Assembly (NCBI RefSeq): GCF_021728395.1
Contig: NZ_JAKKCM010000001.1
Coordinates: 1-64,000 of the forward strand
DNA: 64,000 bases
DNA from: Vibrio sp. J1-1
GTDB lineage: Bacteria > Pseudomonadota > Gammaproteobacteria > Enterobacterales > Vibrionaceae
Reading direction: 5' to 3'
A program made the translations under genes and the position numbers. This document shows, one piece after another, positions 28,123 to 37,000 of the stretch (the stretch's first letter is position 1; every line of letters begins with the position of its first letter). The notes under the pieces were generated by a model. That model saw nothing but the letters and a program-made list of their open reading frames with translations, made no database searches and was not told where the DNA came from.

Positions 28123-28371
28123 ATGAACATTGATGATCAAGTGATCGAAACCATTGAAGAGCTAGAAACCTTTCTGCATTTAGTCGAAAGCGGTGCTCTG
28201 GGCCTAGAAGGCGTGGCAGGAATTGCACTTGCGACGACAAATAGCGATGGCCGCCCATTTGTCGCAGTTTTGGGAGATAACCACCAGCTACTTCTTGGTC
28301 GCTGGGTTTCAAAATACGTCTACGACAACGGCAAAGATATCGTTCGAAACGGTCCATCTCGTACACATTAA
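28123..28371 (+). CDS. Small protein of unknown function
   Basis: This protein of about 82 residues begins MNIDDQVIETIEELETFL, a helical acidic N-terminus, and has a more compact second half with LLLGRWVSKYVYDNG. The ATG at 28123 is preferred over the upstream TTG at 28114. A strong terminator follows it, which supports a real transcription unit. I do not recognise the family. Confidence 0.6.
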   Translation: MNIDDQVIETIEELETFLHLVESGALGLEGVAGIALATTNSDGRPFVAVLGDNHQLLLGRWVSKYVYDNGKDIVRNGPSRTH

Positions 28372-28391
28372 TGTGAATGTGATTAACTATT

Positions 28392-28419
28392 AGCTTGCTT
28401 TTTATAAGCAAGCTTTTTT
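28392..28419 (+). terminator. Intrinsic terminator after the small gene
   Basis: An 8-bp stem (28392-28399 with 28407-28414) is followed by a T run on the plus strand. Confidence 0.85.
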
Positions 28420-28430
28420 GTATTTAATCC

Positions 28431-28448
28431 GTACTATTCAACTAGTTC
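28431..28448. promoter_or_regulatory. Putative TrpR operator upstream of trpB
   Basis: The 18 bases gtactattcaactagttc match the E. coli trp operator core (gtactagttaactagtac) at 15 of 18 positions and keep both half-sites. It lies 107 bases upstream of the trpB start. A lone half-site gtactaatca follows at 28513-28522. Repression by tryptophan-loaded TrpR is inferred. Confidence 0.6.
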
Positions 28449-28554
28449 ACAAGAACAACATCAAGATTTAGGCAACTGATCACACAATACGCATTAGATT
28501 TTGGGTATAAACGTACTAATCATAAAAATTAAGACGTGAATTAGGACGTGAACA

Positions 28555-29778
28555 ATGAATAACTCTTTCGACTACACTATGCCCAACAATGAAGGATTCT
28601 TTGGCGAATATGGCGGCAGTTTTGTCCCACCAGAGCTTGAGCAAATCATGCGAGACATCAACGCTGCCTATGAAGAATGTAGTAAAGACCCTGAATTTAA
28701 AGCAGAATTGGCACGCCTATACAAACACTTTGTCGGTCGACCGAGCCCTATTTTCCACGCTGAAAACTTGTCCAAAAAGTACGGTGCCGATATTTATCTA
28801 AAACGCGAAGATCTCAACCACACTGGTGCCCATAAGATTAACCACTGTTTAGGGGAAGCAATTCTCGCTAAAAAAATGGGTAAGAAGAAACTGATCGCAG
28901 AGACTGGCGCTGGTCAACATGGCGTAGCATTAGCGACAGCAGCAGCACTTGTCGGATTAGAGTGCGATATTTATATGGGCGAGGTGGACATCGCTAAAGA
29001 ACATCCAAACGTGGTTCGAATGAGAATCCTAGGTGCCAATGTGATTCCTGCAACGCACGGGCGTAAAACGCTGAAAGAAGCTGTAGACGCAGCATTTGAA
29101 GCCTATTTAAAAGATCCAGTGACCCAACTGTATGCCATTGGCTCGGTCGTAGGCCCTCACCCGTTCCCTAAAATGGTTCGTGACTTCCAATCTATTATTG
29201 GGAACGAGGCTCGAGTTCAGTTTAAAGAAATGACGGGTAAATTACCGAATAACCTCGTTGCATGTGTGGGTGGTGGTTCCAATGCAATGGGCTTGTTCAG
29301 TGCCTTTTTAGACGACGAACAGGTCGCGATTCACGGTGTTGAGCCTGCTGGTCGCTCTTTAGACAAAGTAGGTGAACACGCAGCAACCCTTAGTTTGGGC
29401 GAACCGGGCATCATGCATGGTTTTAAATCTTACATGCTAAAAGATGAACAAGGTGAACCTCAGGAAGTTTATTCTGTGGCAAGTGGACTAGACTACCCGT
29501 CTGTTGGTCCGCAGCACAGTTACCTAAAAGATATCGGTCGTGTGAATTACGGTTCGATCACTGACGACGAAGCAATAGACGCGTTCTTTGAACTGTCACG
29601 TGAGGAAGGCATTATTCCCGCGATTGAGTCGTCTCACGCGGTGGCTTACGCAATAAAACTTGCTAAACAAGGAGAAAAAGGTTCGATTCTTATCAACCTG
29701 TCTGGCCGCGGTGATAAAGACATTGATTTTGTAGTCGAAAACTACGGTGCGAAATATGGGATTGAATCGCTGATCTAA
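28555..29778 (+). CDS. trpB: Orphan tryptophan synthase beta chain (TrpB)
   Basis: The 407-residue PLP enzyme has the TrpB signatures [15 protein letters not shown] (PLP lysine at residue 94), [20 protein letters not shown] and [14 protein letters not shown]. It joins indole and serine to give tryptophan. No trpA or other trp gene is adjacent, so this is probably a second, stand-alone copy. Vibrios make and encounter indole, so indole salvage is a sensible role. The gene has its own TrpR-like operator and terminator. Confidence 0.9.
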   Translation: MNNSFDYTMPNNEGFFGEYGGSFVPPELEQIMRDINAAYEECSKDPEFKAELARLYKHFVGRPSPIFHAENLSKKYGADIYLKREDLNHTGAHKINHCLGEAILAKKMGKKKLIAETGAGQHGVALATAAALVGLECDIYMGEVDIAKEHPNVVRMRILGANVIPATHGRKTLKEAVDAAFEAYLKDPVTQLYAIGSVVGPHPFPKMVRDFQSIIGNEARVQFKEMTGKLPNNLVACVGGGSNAMGLFSAFLDDEQVAIHGVEPAGRSLDKVGEHAATLSLGEPGIMHGFKSYMLKDEQGEPQEVYSVASGLDYPSVGPQHSYLKDIGRVNYGSITDDEAIDAFFELSREEGIIPAIESSHAVAYAIKLAKQGEKGSILINLSGRGDKDIDFVVENYGAKYGIESLI

Positions 29779-29796
29779 GCTTACTGTTTCTACTTG

Positions 29797-29820
29797 AAGC
29801 CACCGATAATAGGTGGCTTT
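29797..29820 (+). terminator. Intrinsic terminator after trpB
   Basis: An 8-bp stem (29797-29804 with 29812-29819) is followed by a short T-rich stretch. Confidence 0.75.
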
Positions 29821-29860
29821 GTTGTATCTAGCGTTAGTGAATATTCTATCTTTTTTACAT

Positions 29861-29947
29861 TCACTTAAGTGGCTTCACTACAGAATGTAAGCTCTCGATT
29901 TTCAGCGCTAAGCACAACTTGAGTAAATCCCCCAACTCGCCGCTTGG
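29861..29947 (-). pseudogene. 3' fragment of a DUF3820 gene (putative att repeat, left edge)
   Basis: The minus-strand frame reads PSGELGDLLKLCLALKIES and continues LHSVVKPLK to a stop. It is the C-terminal 28 codons of the intact DUF3820 protein encoded at 47978-48193. Bases 29913-29947 match 48036-48070 at 34 of 35 positions. Homology ends abruptly at 29947. Similarity falls towards the stop codon. Confidence 0.85.
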
Positions 29948-30164
29948 TAATTAAGGTACGACAGAATCGCTCGGTGATCACAAACCGGAGATTATCCTCT
30001 GTAACTCATTTATGGACAAAACCAATTTAGCTGACGATCGCGTAAGTTGGCTTATATCATTACCAAAACTAATGCTTTTTACGTCTAACTAGTTTCTGAA
30101 CGTCTCGAACATACTGATATAAATATATTGTCAGATCTTGTATAAGCGTAACCGCACCAATGCC

Positions 30165-30539
30165 TTATTGGAATTTTTTACACATTTTCTTTTGTGCCAT
30201 ACTTGCAAATTCTTTTTGGCTCAAACCTTGTGGTTCTCCTTGGTATTTATATATTTGACCAAATACAGCTTGAGACATTCCTGATACATATCCAACCATG
30301 AATCCTCGTTTAGTATTGCTCAGGAACTCACCTTTCGTATATGTTTCCAAAGAATCATACATATGATTCGTTAGTTTATTGTGTAATAGATTATCATTAT
30401 TATATTTAGCAATTGCTGCACAAAGTGCATATGGTGTCATTTGCTCATAATATTCTTGAGTATCCATCTTAGATAAGGAAAATGAGTTGAATGAAAAAAA
30501 CAATGATCCTAGTAGAATAATATATTTTTTGATGTTCAT
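30165..30539 (-). CDS. Small secreted protein of unknown function
   Basis: The 124-residue protein starts with a Sec signal peptide (MNIKKYIILLGSLFFSFNSF). The mature part has two cysteines, one mid-domain (ALCAAIAKYNN) and one near the end (KKMCKKF), that could pair in the periplasm. It is markedly AT-rich compared with the core genes, as in integron-type cassettes. I do not recognise the family. Confidence 0.55.
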   Translation of the reverse strand: MNIKKYIILLGSLFFSFNSFSLSKMDTQEYYEQMTPYALCAAIAKYNNDNLLHNKLTNHMYDSLETYTKGEFLSNTKRGFMVGYVSGMSQAVFGQIYKYQGEPQGLSQKEFASMAQKKMCKKFQ

Positions 30540-30603
30540 GTATAATATCCAAAAGCTTTAATAAATAATATTTTGTTATTTTAAACTCGATTATATTTTC
30601 CTT

Positions 30604-30642
30604 AGATAAGGAAAAACACATTGAAACCTTAAACGTTTGTTA
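30604..30642 (-). repeat. attC-like left-end repeat, copy 1
   Basis: Read on the minus strand it starts taacaaacgtttaagg and continues through a ttccttatct stretch. It lies 9 bases after the stop of the gene at 30651-31100. It shares about 29 of 39 positions with copy 2 (31610-31648). The taacaaacg...taagg start resembles the left end of Vibrio integron attC sites. Confidence 0.5.
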
Positions 30643-30650
30643 GGAAAATC

Positions 30651-31100
30651 TCACTGAAAATTATCTTTTTGAGAAACAATCGTGCTAATAGCAGCAATCA
30701 TCGTAACTATGCTACTAATAGATGCTTGAATTGCCTCACCAAATTCTTTATATGGATTAGTCCAAAGAATGAACGCACTAAAAGACAAAATTACACCAAG
30801 TATTGTCACCATTATAGTAGCCGTTATTACTTTTCCTTTTGGCGCTAAATATAAAGTAATGTATGAAAACAACCAGCCAAAAATCGCAGAAGAGAACACA
30901 GGCATTATGTATAAGAAATACCATCCATCTTCCCTAAAACCACCTTGCATCTTCATTCCAAACCATTGAATTAAAGCAAGAAGAAATGCCCCTAAAGTAG
31001 CTCCAATCACCGACGCAAAAGGCAAAATTGGCCAGAGCCACCACTTTGAAGAGCTATTGTTATCTAATTGTTCATGTACCATATGACTAATTCCTTTCAT
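30651..31100 (-). CDS. Predicted four-helix membrane protein
   Basis: The 149-residue protein has four hydrophobic segments (near residues 20-45, 55-75, 85-110 and 120-140) and no recognised domain. Its gene starts directly after a 126-base attC-like site and ends 9 bases before another attC-like repeat. That is the spacing of a single-gene integron cassette. The function is unknown; small membrane proteins are common cassette cargo. Confidence 0.6.
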   Translation of the reverse strand: MKGISHMVHEQLDNNSSSKWWLWPILPFASVIGATLGAFLLALIQWFGMKMQGGFREDGWYFLYIMPVFSSAIFGWLFSYITLYLAPKGKVITATIMVTILGVILSFSAFILWTNPYKEFGEAIQASISSIVTMIAAISTIVSQKDNFQ

Positions 31101-31226
31101 CCTAATGTAGTTCGTTAAGTGGTGAACAACGTCAATCTCCTAACTAAATCATGTAACCTAAACACTGAAGCCGATACGAACCGAAACCGCCAAGTATTGT
31201 AAATCCGCCTTGAACGCTTGTTAAAT
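31101..31226 (-). repeat. Degenerate attC-like site of about 126 bases
   Basis: On the minus strand it begins atttaacaagcgttcaaggc (a good R'' box, RYYYAAC, plus L''-like sequence). It has a ggcggtttcggtt centre seen in Vibrio repeats and ends ccacttaacgaactacatta. Its length is close to classic Vibrio cholerae repeats. It lies just upstream of the start of the gene at 30651-31100. Confidence 0.45.
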
Positions 31227-31609
31227 TACGATTCAATGTTACATGTCACTAAATTAGATTACCTAGGATTTTTATGTCCCACCTTTAGGGCCAGTTTCTT
31301 CATCTTTACCATGACAAGCTGGCTTTCACATAGTCATTAATTACGTCCCATATGACGCCATATTGCAACAGTACACATAAAAATAGTTCAAGTAGGTGAA
31401 TTAAGTTATGTTTCTTGTACTCTTCCTACTCATAATGTGACCGACCCAAAAAAGCCTCCAACTGGTTGATGTTTCGTCGATGACGTATTTATGTCACATG
31501 TATTAGTAAAGTTGTGCCAAAGACAGACTAGTGTAATGGGATCTTAACCTGAGCGAAGAAGATTTTGGACAAAAGCTTCTTAGTTAAAATAACTTATCGG
31601 CATCAGTTC
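31227..31609. other. Gap without a supported gene
   Basis: No credible gene was found in this stretch, although a short minus-strand frame reads like membrane-protein debris around 31340-31420. It contains one copy of a 19-bp repeat (gtcacatgtattagtaaag, 31493-31511) whose second copy is at 33590-33608. Confidence 0.4.
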
Positions 31610-31648
31610 AGATAAGAAAAAGTATCTTGAAGCCTTAGTCGTTTGTTA
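31610..31648 (-). repeat. attC-like left-end repeat, copy 2
   Basis: On the minus strand it reads taacaaacgactaagg and continues through a tttttcttatct stretch like copy 1. The TAA at its start is also the stop codon of the gene at 31646-32458, a common arrangement in integron cassettes. The preceding bases give the R''-type box atttaac. Confidence 0.5.
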
Positions 31649-32458
31649 AATGTTGTCTAATTTGAATTTTATGGTTTCAATTTGAGAATCTATTTTAATT
31701 CCAATTTGGGTATACCACGATTGAACATCATCAAAAACACTGGTATATATAAATTCATCATTTTTATTTTTAATTGTCACTAACTTCCCATTTGCATCTC
31801 GCTGTTCTAGTTTTACTCTAGTAACCGGAAAGCCAGCTAAATCAAGTTCGTGCCAATCTGAAGCTCTGTAAACAGCAGAACAGTTTTTTTCAAAAAAATA
31901 TGGACCCGGTTCAGTAATTCCTTGAAGGTAAGACATTAGTTCATCACACCCTTTTGAGTGCGTGTAACTAAGCCTCCTCAAACGCAGACGTTCTTCAAAA
32001 TCATTAACTATGAAGCTAGCATTATCAAAAGAATGCTCTAAATTTCCCCATAACTCTTCATACTTACTTATGTACTTATGAAGGTGATTAATTGAAACTT
32101 CTTTGTTCTGAATTTGAAGAAGCTCCCCAATTCTAATTAGATCTTCTCCAGAATACTTTTCTGCTTCATGGACAAAGTGTCGGTGCCAAGCATTGAGTGC
32201 CATTTTTAACTTTTTGGCTTCGGAAAGTTCCACATCCAATCGCATTTGTTTTTTCCATATTGATGCAGACTGTTCTGCAACTCTTGCACTCCGAGAGGCA
32301 CTTAATGCAGCATAGGCTGTAGCAAGCGCTGCGACACCAGTAAACACAACGCCTAAAATAGCACTTACATCAAAAGGGATTTTTTCAATATATATAGCTG
32401 AAATACTGCCTAATAAAAAAACGATCGATGTAGTTAATATTGTTAGTATCTTTTTCAA
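31646..32458 (-). CDS. Two-helix membrane-anchored protein of unknown function
   Basis: The 270-residue protein has two N-terminal transmembrane helices (about residues 4-24 and 32-52). A basic coiled-coil-like stretch (ASRSARVAEQSASIWKKQMR) and a soluble cytoplasmic domain follow. It is AT-rich and its stop codon overlaps an attC-like repeat, so it looks like cassette cargo. This layout is common in orphan cassette proteins and in some defence or sensing membrane proteins. No known domain is recognised. Confidence 0.6.
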   Translation of the reverse strand: MKKILTILTTSIVFLLGSISAIYIEKIPFDVSAILGVVFTGVAALATAYAALSASRSARVAEQSASIWKKQMRLDVELSEAKKLKMALNAWHRHFVHEAEKYSGEDLIRIGELLQIQNKEVSINHLHKYISKYEELWGNLEHSFDNASFIVNDFEERLRLRRLSYTHSKGCDELMSYLQGITEPGPYFFEKNCSAVYRASDWHELDLAGFPVTRVKLEQRDANGKLVTIKNKNDEFIYTSVFDDVQSWYTQIGIKIDSQIETIKFKLDNI

Positions 32459-32697
32459 TGGCCAAAAACCTCGATTAAATATTTAAAAGTATCTTTTAAC
32501 TAGACACATTCCATATAAGTTTATAGAAAGTACCGAATACAGTCTCTTATCATATAGTTTTATTTAATTAAAAATAAAACAAAACTTCAAAATAAAGACA
32601 GTGTCGGCATTACATCCTCCACAAAACTGACTTCATATCTAGTTATTAGAAAAAATAGGTCAAATAATGACAAAAGAAATGTGTTCTAAATCTTGAA

Positions 32698-32719
32698 CTG
32701 ACACTCTTTGGGGCAAATT
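32698..32719. repeat. 22-bp imperfect direct repeat, copy 1
   Basis: The sequence ctgacactctttggggcaaatt matches 33652-33673 at 18 of 22 positions in the same orientation. The two copies bracket the YqaA/DedA-type gene. Confidence 0.45.
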
Positions 32720-32827
32720 CGTGTTTCATGCCCAGCCAGCACTGTTCTGGAAATGTTTAACTTGCCTCCTGATTCTGTAGTTGGTGTGACGGAAGCAAAC
32801 GGCGCTTGCTGGTACGGTCTATCATAA
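32706..32827 (+). pseudogene. Possible C-terminal coding remnant, unidentified
   Basis: A plus-strand frame ending at 32827 reads TVLEMFNLPPDSVVGVTEAN and then GACWYGLS. Composition and lack of stops look coding, but it has no start and the family is not recognised. It may be the tail of a gene cut when the island rearranged. Confidence 0.3.
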
Positions 32828-32883
32828 TAATGCCCATAGGGTCTGGCTAAGTTTCATCAAATACTCAGAAGGATAAAGTTTTC

Positions 32884-33465
32884 ATGGTTAAAAAACTGAA
32901 AAGAAAAACCAAAGACCTGATTGAGTCTGAGTATATTTTGGGTGGTGTTTTCACTGCCTCTTTTCTTGAGTCCACGATTGTACCGATTCCATTGGAAGCA
33001 TTGCTTATTCCACTGTTGCAGGAACGGCGCGATAAGCTCTGGCAGATTGCGTTAATGGCCACTGCAGGCTGTATCGTGGGCGCGCTATTCGGATATGCGC
33101 TTGGATACTACACTTTCGAACTACTACGAGATTATATAGTGGCAAACTGGGTAACAGAGCAACGCCTCGATACTGTCATACTAAAAATAAATACCGAAGG
33201 TTTCTGGTTTATCATGACCTTGGGAATAGCGCCCATCCCATTCCAAATTGCTATGTTGGCGGCAGGAGCAACTCATTTTTCGCTCCCTTTGTTTCTACTC
33301 GCGACGGGACTATCTCGTGCCATGAGGTACTTTGGTATTGCGTTGGTAGTATATGTTGCCGGTGATAAAGCAGAAGAATTGATAAAAAAATATAAACTTG
33401 CAACAGTAGGTCTAATAACGCTGGTATTGATAATAGTCTGGTACCTGAGTACAGGTGGTGGATAG
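32884..33465 (+). CDS. YqaA/DedA-type (VTT domain) membrane protein
   Basis: The 193-residue protein has about five hydrophobic segments. It carries the SNARE-associated/VTT-domain pattern FLESTIVPIPLEALLIPL near the start and the glycine-rich ATAGCIVGALFGYALGYY. A second re-entrant motif includes GIAPIPFQIAMLAAGA. These proteins flip or move lipids or lipid-linked intermediates in the inner membrane. AAGGA lies about 10 bases before the ATG. It is the only plus-strand gene in this part of the island. Confidence 0.8.
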   Translation: MVKKLKRKTKDLIESEYILGGVFTASFLESTIVPIPLEALLIPLLQERRDKLWQIALMATAGCIVGALFGYALGYYTFELLRDYIVANWVTEQRLDTVILKINTEGFWFIMTLGIAPIPFQIAMLAAGATHFSLPLFLLATGLSRAMRYFGIALVVYVAGDKAEELIKKYKLATVGLITLVLIIVWYLSTGGG

Positions 33466-33589
33466 TATACCTGTGATCATTGAAGGTGCTTGATATTCGA
33501 TGCAATGATACCAATCTAAGAGTGTGAACAATTACCGAAGCAACTGATTTAACATCGTGACTCAGCGAAAAATCCGCTTATTTGGTTGC

Positions 33590-33608
33590 GTCACACGTAT
33601 TAGTAAAG
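33590..33608. repeat. 19-bp direct repeat, copy 2
   Basis: The sequence gtcacacgtattagtaaag differs by one base from 31493-31511. It lies 38 bases from the recombinase remnant, so it may be a recombination or terminal site. Confidence 0.5.
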
Positions 33609-33645
33609 CTAAGTCATACGACAAAGCATCCTAGAACAGGCTCAA

Positions 33646-33891
33646 TTAATGCTGGCACACCTTGGGGCAACTTAATGTTACCCCATTTATGTTCCGCTTG
33701 TTAGAAAAGGCTGTATCGGTACTTGTTAGTACTCCGTTTTCTCTGAGAGCGTCTTCCAGTTCAACATCAAGGTAACGAATAGTGTTATTGAGTTTTGAAT
33801 GCCCCAGAACAATCTGTACCGTTCTAATGTTTTCGCTCTGGCATAAATAAAAGTAACTTTGGTAAATCACTCGCTCTTGACTTGCTATCAA
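33646..33891 (-). pseudogene. Tyrosine recombinase (integrase) C-terminal remnant
   Basis: The frame contains ENIRTVQIVLGHSKLNNTIR and then YLDVELEDAL, which is the HxxR-to-Tyr region of tyrosine recombinases (the LGHS box and the nucleophile tyrosine in RYL). The N-terminal and core domains, with the first catalytic arginine, are missing. It resembles the small stand-alone integrases of gammaproteobacterial elements more than IntI. A 22-bp direct-repeat copy (33652-33673) overlaps its end. Confidence 0.75.
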
Positions 33892-33914
33892 TGGCTAGGT
33901 TCAATAGTGCTAGC

Positions 33915-34024
33915 TGCAGCCGCGATCGCCGTTGGTCAGGCTGCCTGAAGCGCAGGTGGACAAAAGCAGTTATCTTTCATATCAGAAAGACAACGGCTTT
34001 GTGATTAACCATGAAGGAAGTTAG
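33915..34024 (+). pseudogene. Possible frameshifted coding remnant
   Basis: One plus frame ends LPEAQVDKSSYLSYQKDNGF followed by VINHEGS and a stop. Just upstream, another frame reads WLGSIVLAAAAIAVGQ, a likely membrane helix (about 33892-33948). Joined by a frameshift they would give a helix plus a short outer tail, as in ToxR-like regulators. This is a weak guess. Confidence 0.3.
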
Positions 34025-34027
34025 TCG

Positions 34028-37000
34028 CTACTTTCCAAACTGATAAGAAAGATTCACACTAAGCGTCGTCACATCATTCAGGTCGATGAAGTACTGGTTT
34101 AGGTGCCAGCCTGCTGACCATTGATCGCTAAAGTAGTAATCTCCTCCTAGCCCGATATAAGGATCAACGCCTCGCTCTGTACTCGTGATATGCATCCCCT
34201 GATAATCACTGTCAAACTCTGCTTTCCAGACAAATCCACCCAGAATAGCTTTCAGTTTGGCGTGCTCATTACGGAAAAGCGCATAGCTAACTTCGGCGGT
34301 AAAACCCTCAGCAAGAACAGACGAGACTTTCGCTACCGCTGCATGATACTCAGTCGGGGGCATGATGCTGCTGTCTAAGTCTAGCGTGGCATGTCCCTCA
34401 CCCAAATCAAGATAGCGTGCCGCCACTGACCAATCCGGATTGAGGTTATAACCAACCCCAATAGACCATGCCGTATCGCGCTTGTCCAAATCCAGAACCG
34501 AATACTCTGAGTCAGACACTCGCTCATCGGCTCTACTGAAACCCAGATCCGTAGTCAGATACCAGTTCGCCTGACTGCTAAAGCTTAGCAACGTTAATGC
34601 TGCGGCAAGCAGCTTACGGCTATGACGACGAACCATCGCCAAACCACCAAGAATAAACATCACTATTCCACCCATGCTAGCGCCACCTCCGGCGCTATTA
34701 TTCACAACACCACCGGCTGTTTCAGTGACATTTACTGTTACTTCTCCTGCCGCCGTACCACCATTGCTATCGGTAATACTGTAGGCAATGGTATCTGTTC
34801 CATAGAAGTCTACAGGAGCTTCATAGGTAAGCACGTTAGAACTAATCGTTACTGTGCCTAGCGCAGCACTGGCGCTGCTGATTCTCAGTGAGTCGCCATC
34901 CGCATCAGTATCGTTATCCAACACATCAACGTCCGCGCTGCCATTTATCGCAACGTAAACCGTGTCATCAACAGCAACAGGTGCACGATTAAATACCGTG
35001 GTTGTAGCGACACCACCAGGGTCGATAATACTACCATTAGCCAAGACATCGTCATCATTTGGTCCACCGTCTTCAATGGTTAGCTGCACACACCAATCGC
35101 CTTCTGTCAGGCCGGTTGTCCAAGCGCTGTCGCCTGGAGGAGGACAGTATCCTTTTTCACCCGCTGCGGAGGAGACGTAGTTTTTTGTGTCTTCAGTAAA
35201 TGTCTTCCATTCACCCTCACTGTACTTTCTGTACACTGCATAAGCTGGAATTGGTAATCTCTGTGGGAACACGAGCTGATAGGTCTGACCAACTGCCGGT
35301 AATCCGTAAGCGACAAAGTCAAAAATACCACCGACGTTTACCGCTGAATCGTCGGTTGTTAACTCATCGGTGAGCAGTTGTATTCCGCCGGTTTGGTTAC
35401 CTGCCAGTGTGACGCCTTTGCGCAAACAAACGCCCGGCTCACCTTCTACCAGATAGCGACCTGATACTAAAGCCTGCTCCTGAATAACGTTACATTCACT
35501 GATAGCATCCTGATAATCCAAGATACCATCGTTATCACTGTCACCAGAACCTTCCTGATCATCCGGTATTAAGTCACCATCACTATCAGTACTGCCCAGT
35601 GCCGCAAATTGATCCACCACTTCAATATAGATATTCGAAGTCAGAGATGCTGAGTCACTGTCGGTTACCACCAACTGAAGTTGATAAACGTCCGACTCCA
35701 ACGCACTGGGATCAAATTCAAATTCGTTGTCATTTGAACTGATATTGGCCAACGCTGAATTGTCATTGACCCATTGGTATGTATAAGCACCGTCTTCATT
35801 CGCATCAGTCACGCTAGCCGTAACTGTCACGGTCTCGTCGCTGTTTTCCACAACAGAGCGAGACTCACCACTTTGAGTGATATCGATACTAACTTTCGGA
35901 GCAACGCTCTCTTCACTTATGGTCAGTGTGAAGCTTGATTTACTGCCAAGGTTCAAGCTGTCAGAAAGAGCAATCACCAGCGTTTCGTCACCTTCCGTTT
36001 CACTGTCTCCCAGAACGGAAAATTCTATCGTTCCTTCTGTGCCACTTGAGATAGTCACTTTGCCGTCAACGAGGTCATGATCGGAACTATCACTGGTACC
36101 GCTCACCGTATAAGGAACCGTTACCGGATACTCAGGAGCCTCTCCGTTCAGGAACACTCTCACACTGTAATCTGAACCTTCGGCGGCTGTCGCATCTTTA
36201 CTGATAGAGACCAGCGGATGAACCACGACCTGCTGGCTGACCGTTGCCTTGTTGCCATTGGCGTCTTCGGTACTCCAGTACACGGTATGCTTACCCGGCC
36301 GGAAGTAGGTTTGCTGATCAACCAGAGAAACCGGCAACGCATTTCCACTACTATCTACGGCGGTTGCTACTCCCAAGTTTACTTTCGTAAATAGTCCGGT
36401 CGCATTCACTTCAACACCATTTGGAGCGGTAATGTCCGGTGCTACCTCCACATCCGGCGAGATCACAACGGTGACTTGTCCGGTATCACTAGCATCATTA
36501 CCGTCGCTCACACCATACTTCAGATTGACCGTACCAATTGTATCTGTAGTCAGAACAATCTGAGAATTAGTAATAGTGGCTGTACCTGAATCCGTTGTTA
36601 CCCACGCCAGCGTTAATGTATCTCCATCGATATCAGTATCATTACTCAATACATCCAGCCTATAAATACCATCATCCGTTGCAGGAAGCGTAAAGCGATC
36701 ATCGACAGCTACTGGCGTATCGTTAACAGAGATTACTGTGAGTACTGACGATGTCTCACTCCCCGTCTCAGCGTCGGACGGCGTCACCGTTAGCGTTACA
36801 TTAGTCGTTTGGTTACTATCGGTCGTAAAGCTTAATATATCTGTTATTGCGAACCAGTTATTCAGGTCTGCAACACTGCCGCTGACCGTTACAATAGCCG
36901 TACCGGAACCACTAACCGTCACACCATTTGCCGTACCGTCACCACCAAATACGGTCAGAGCACCACTATCAACACTCAAAGCCACTGAAACGATATCACT

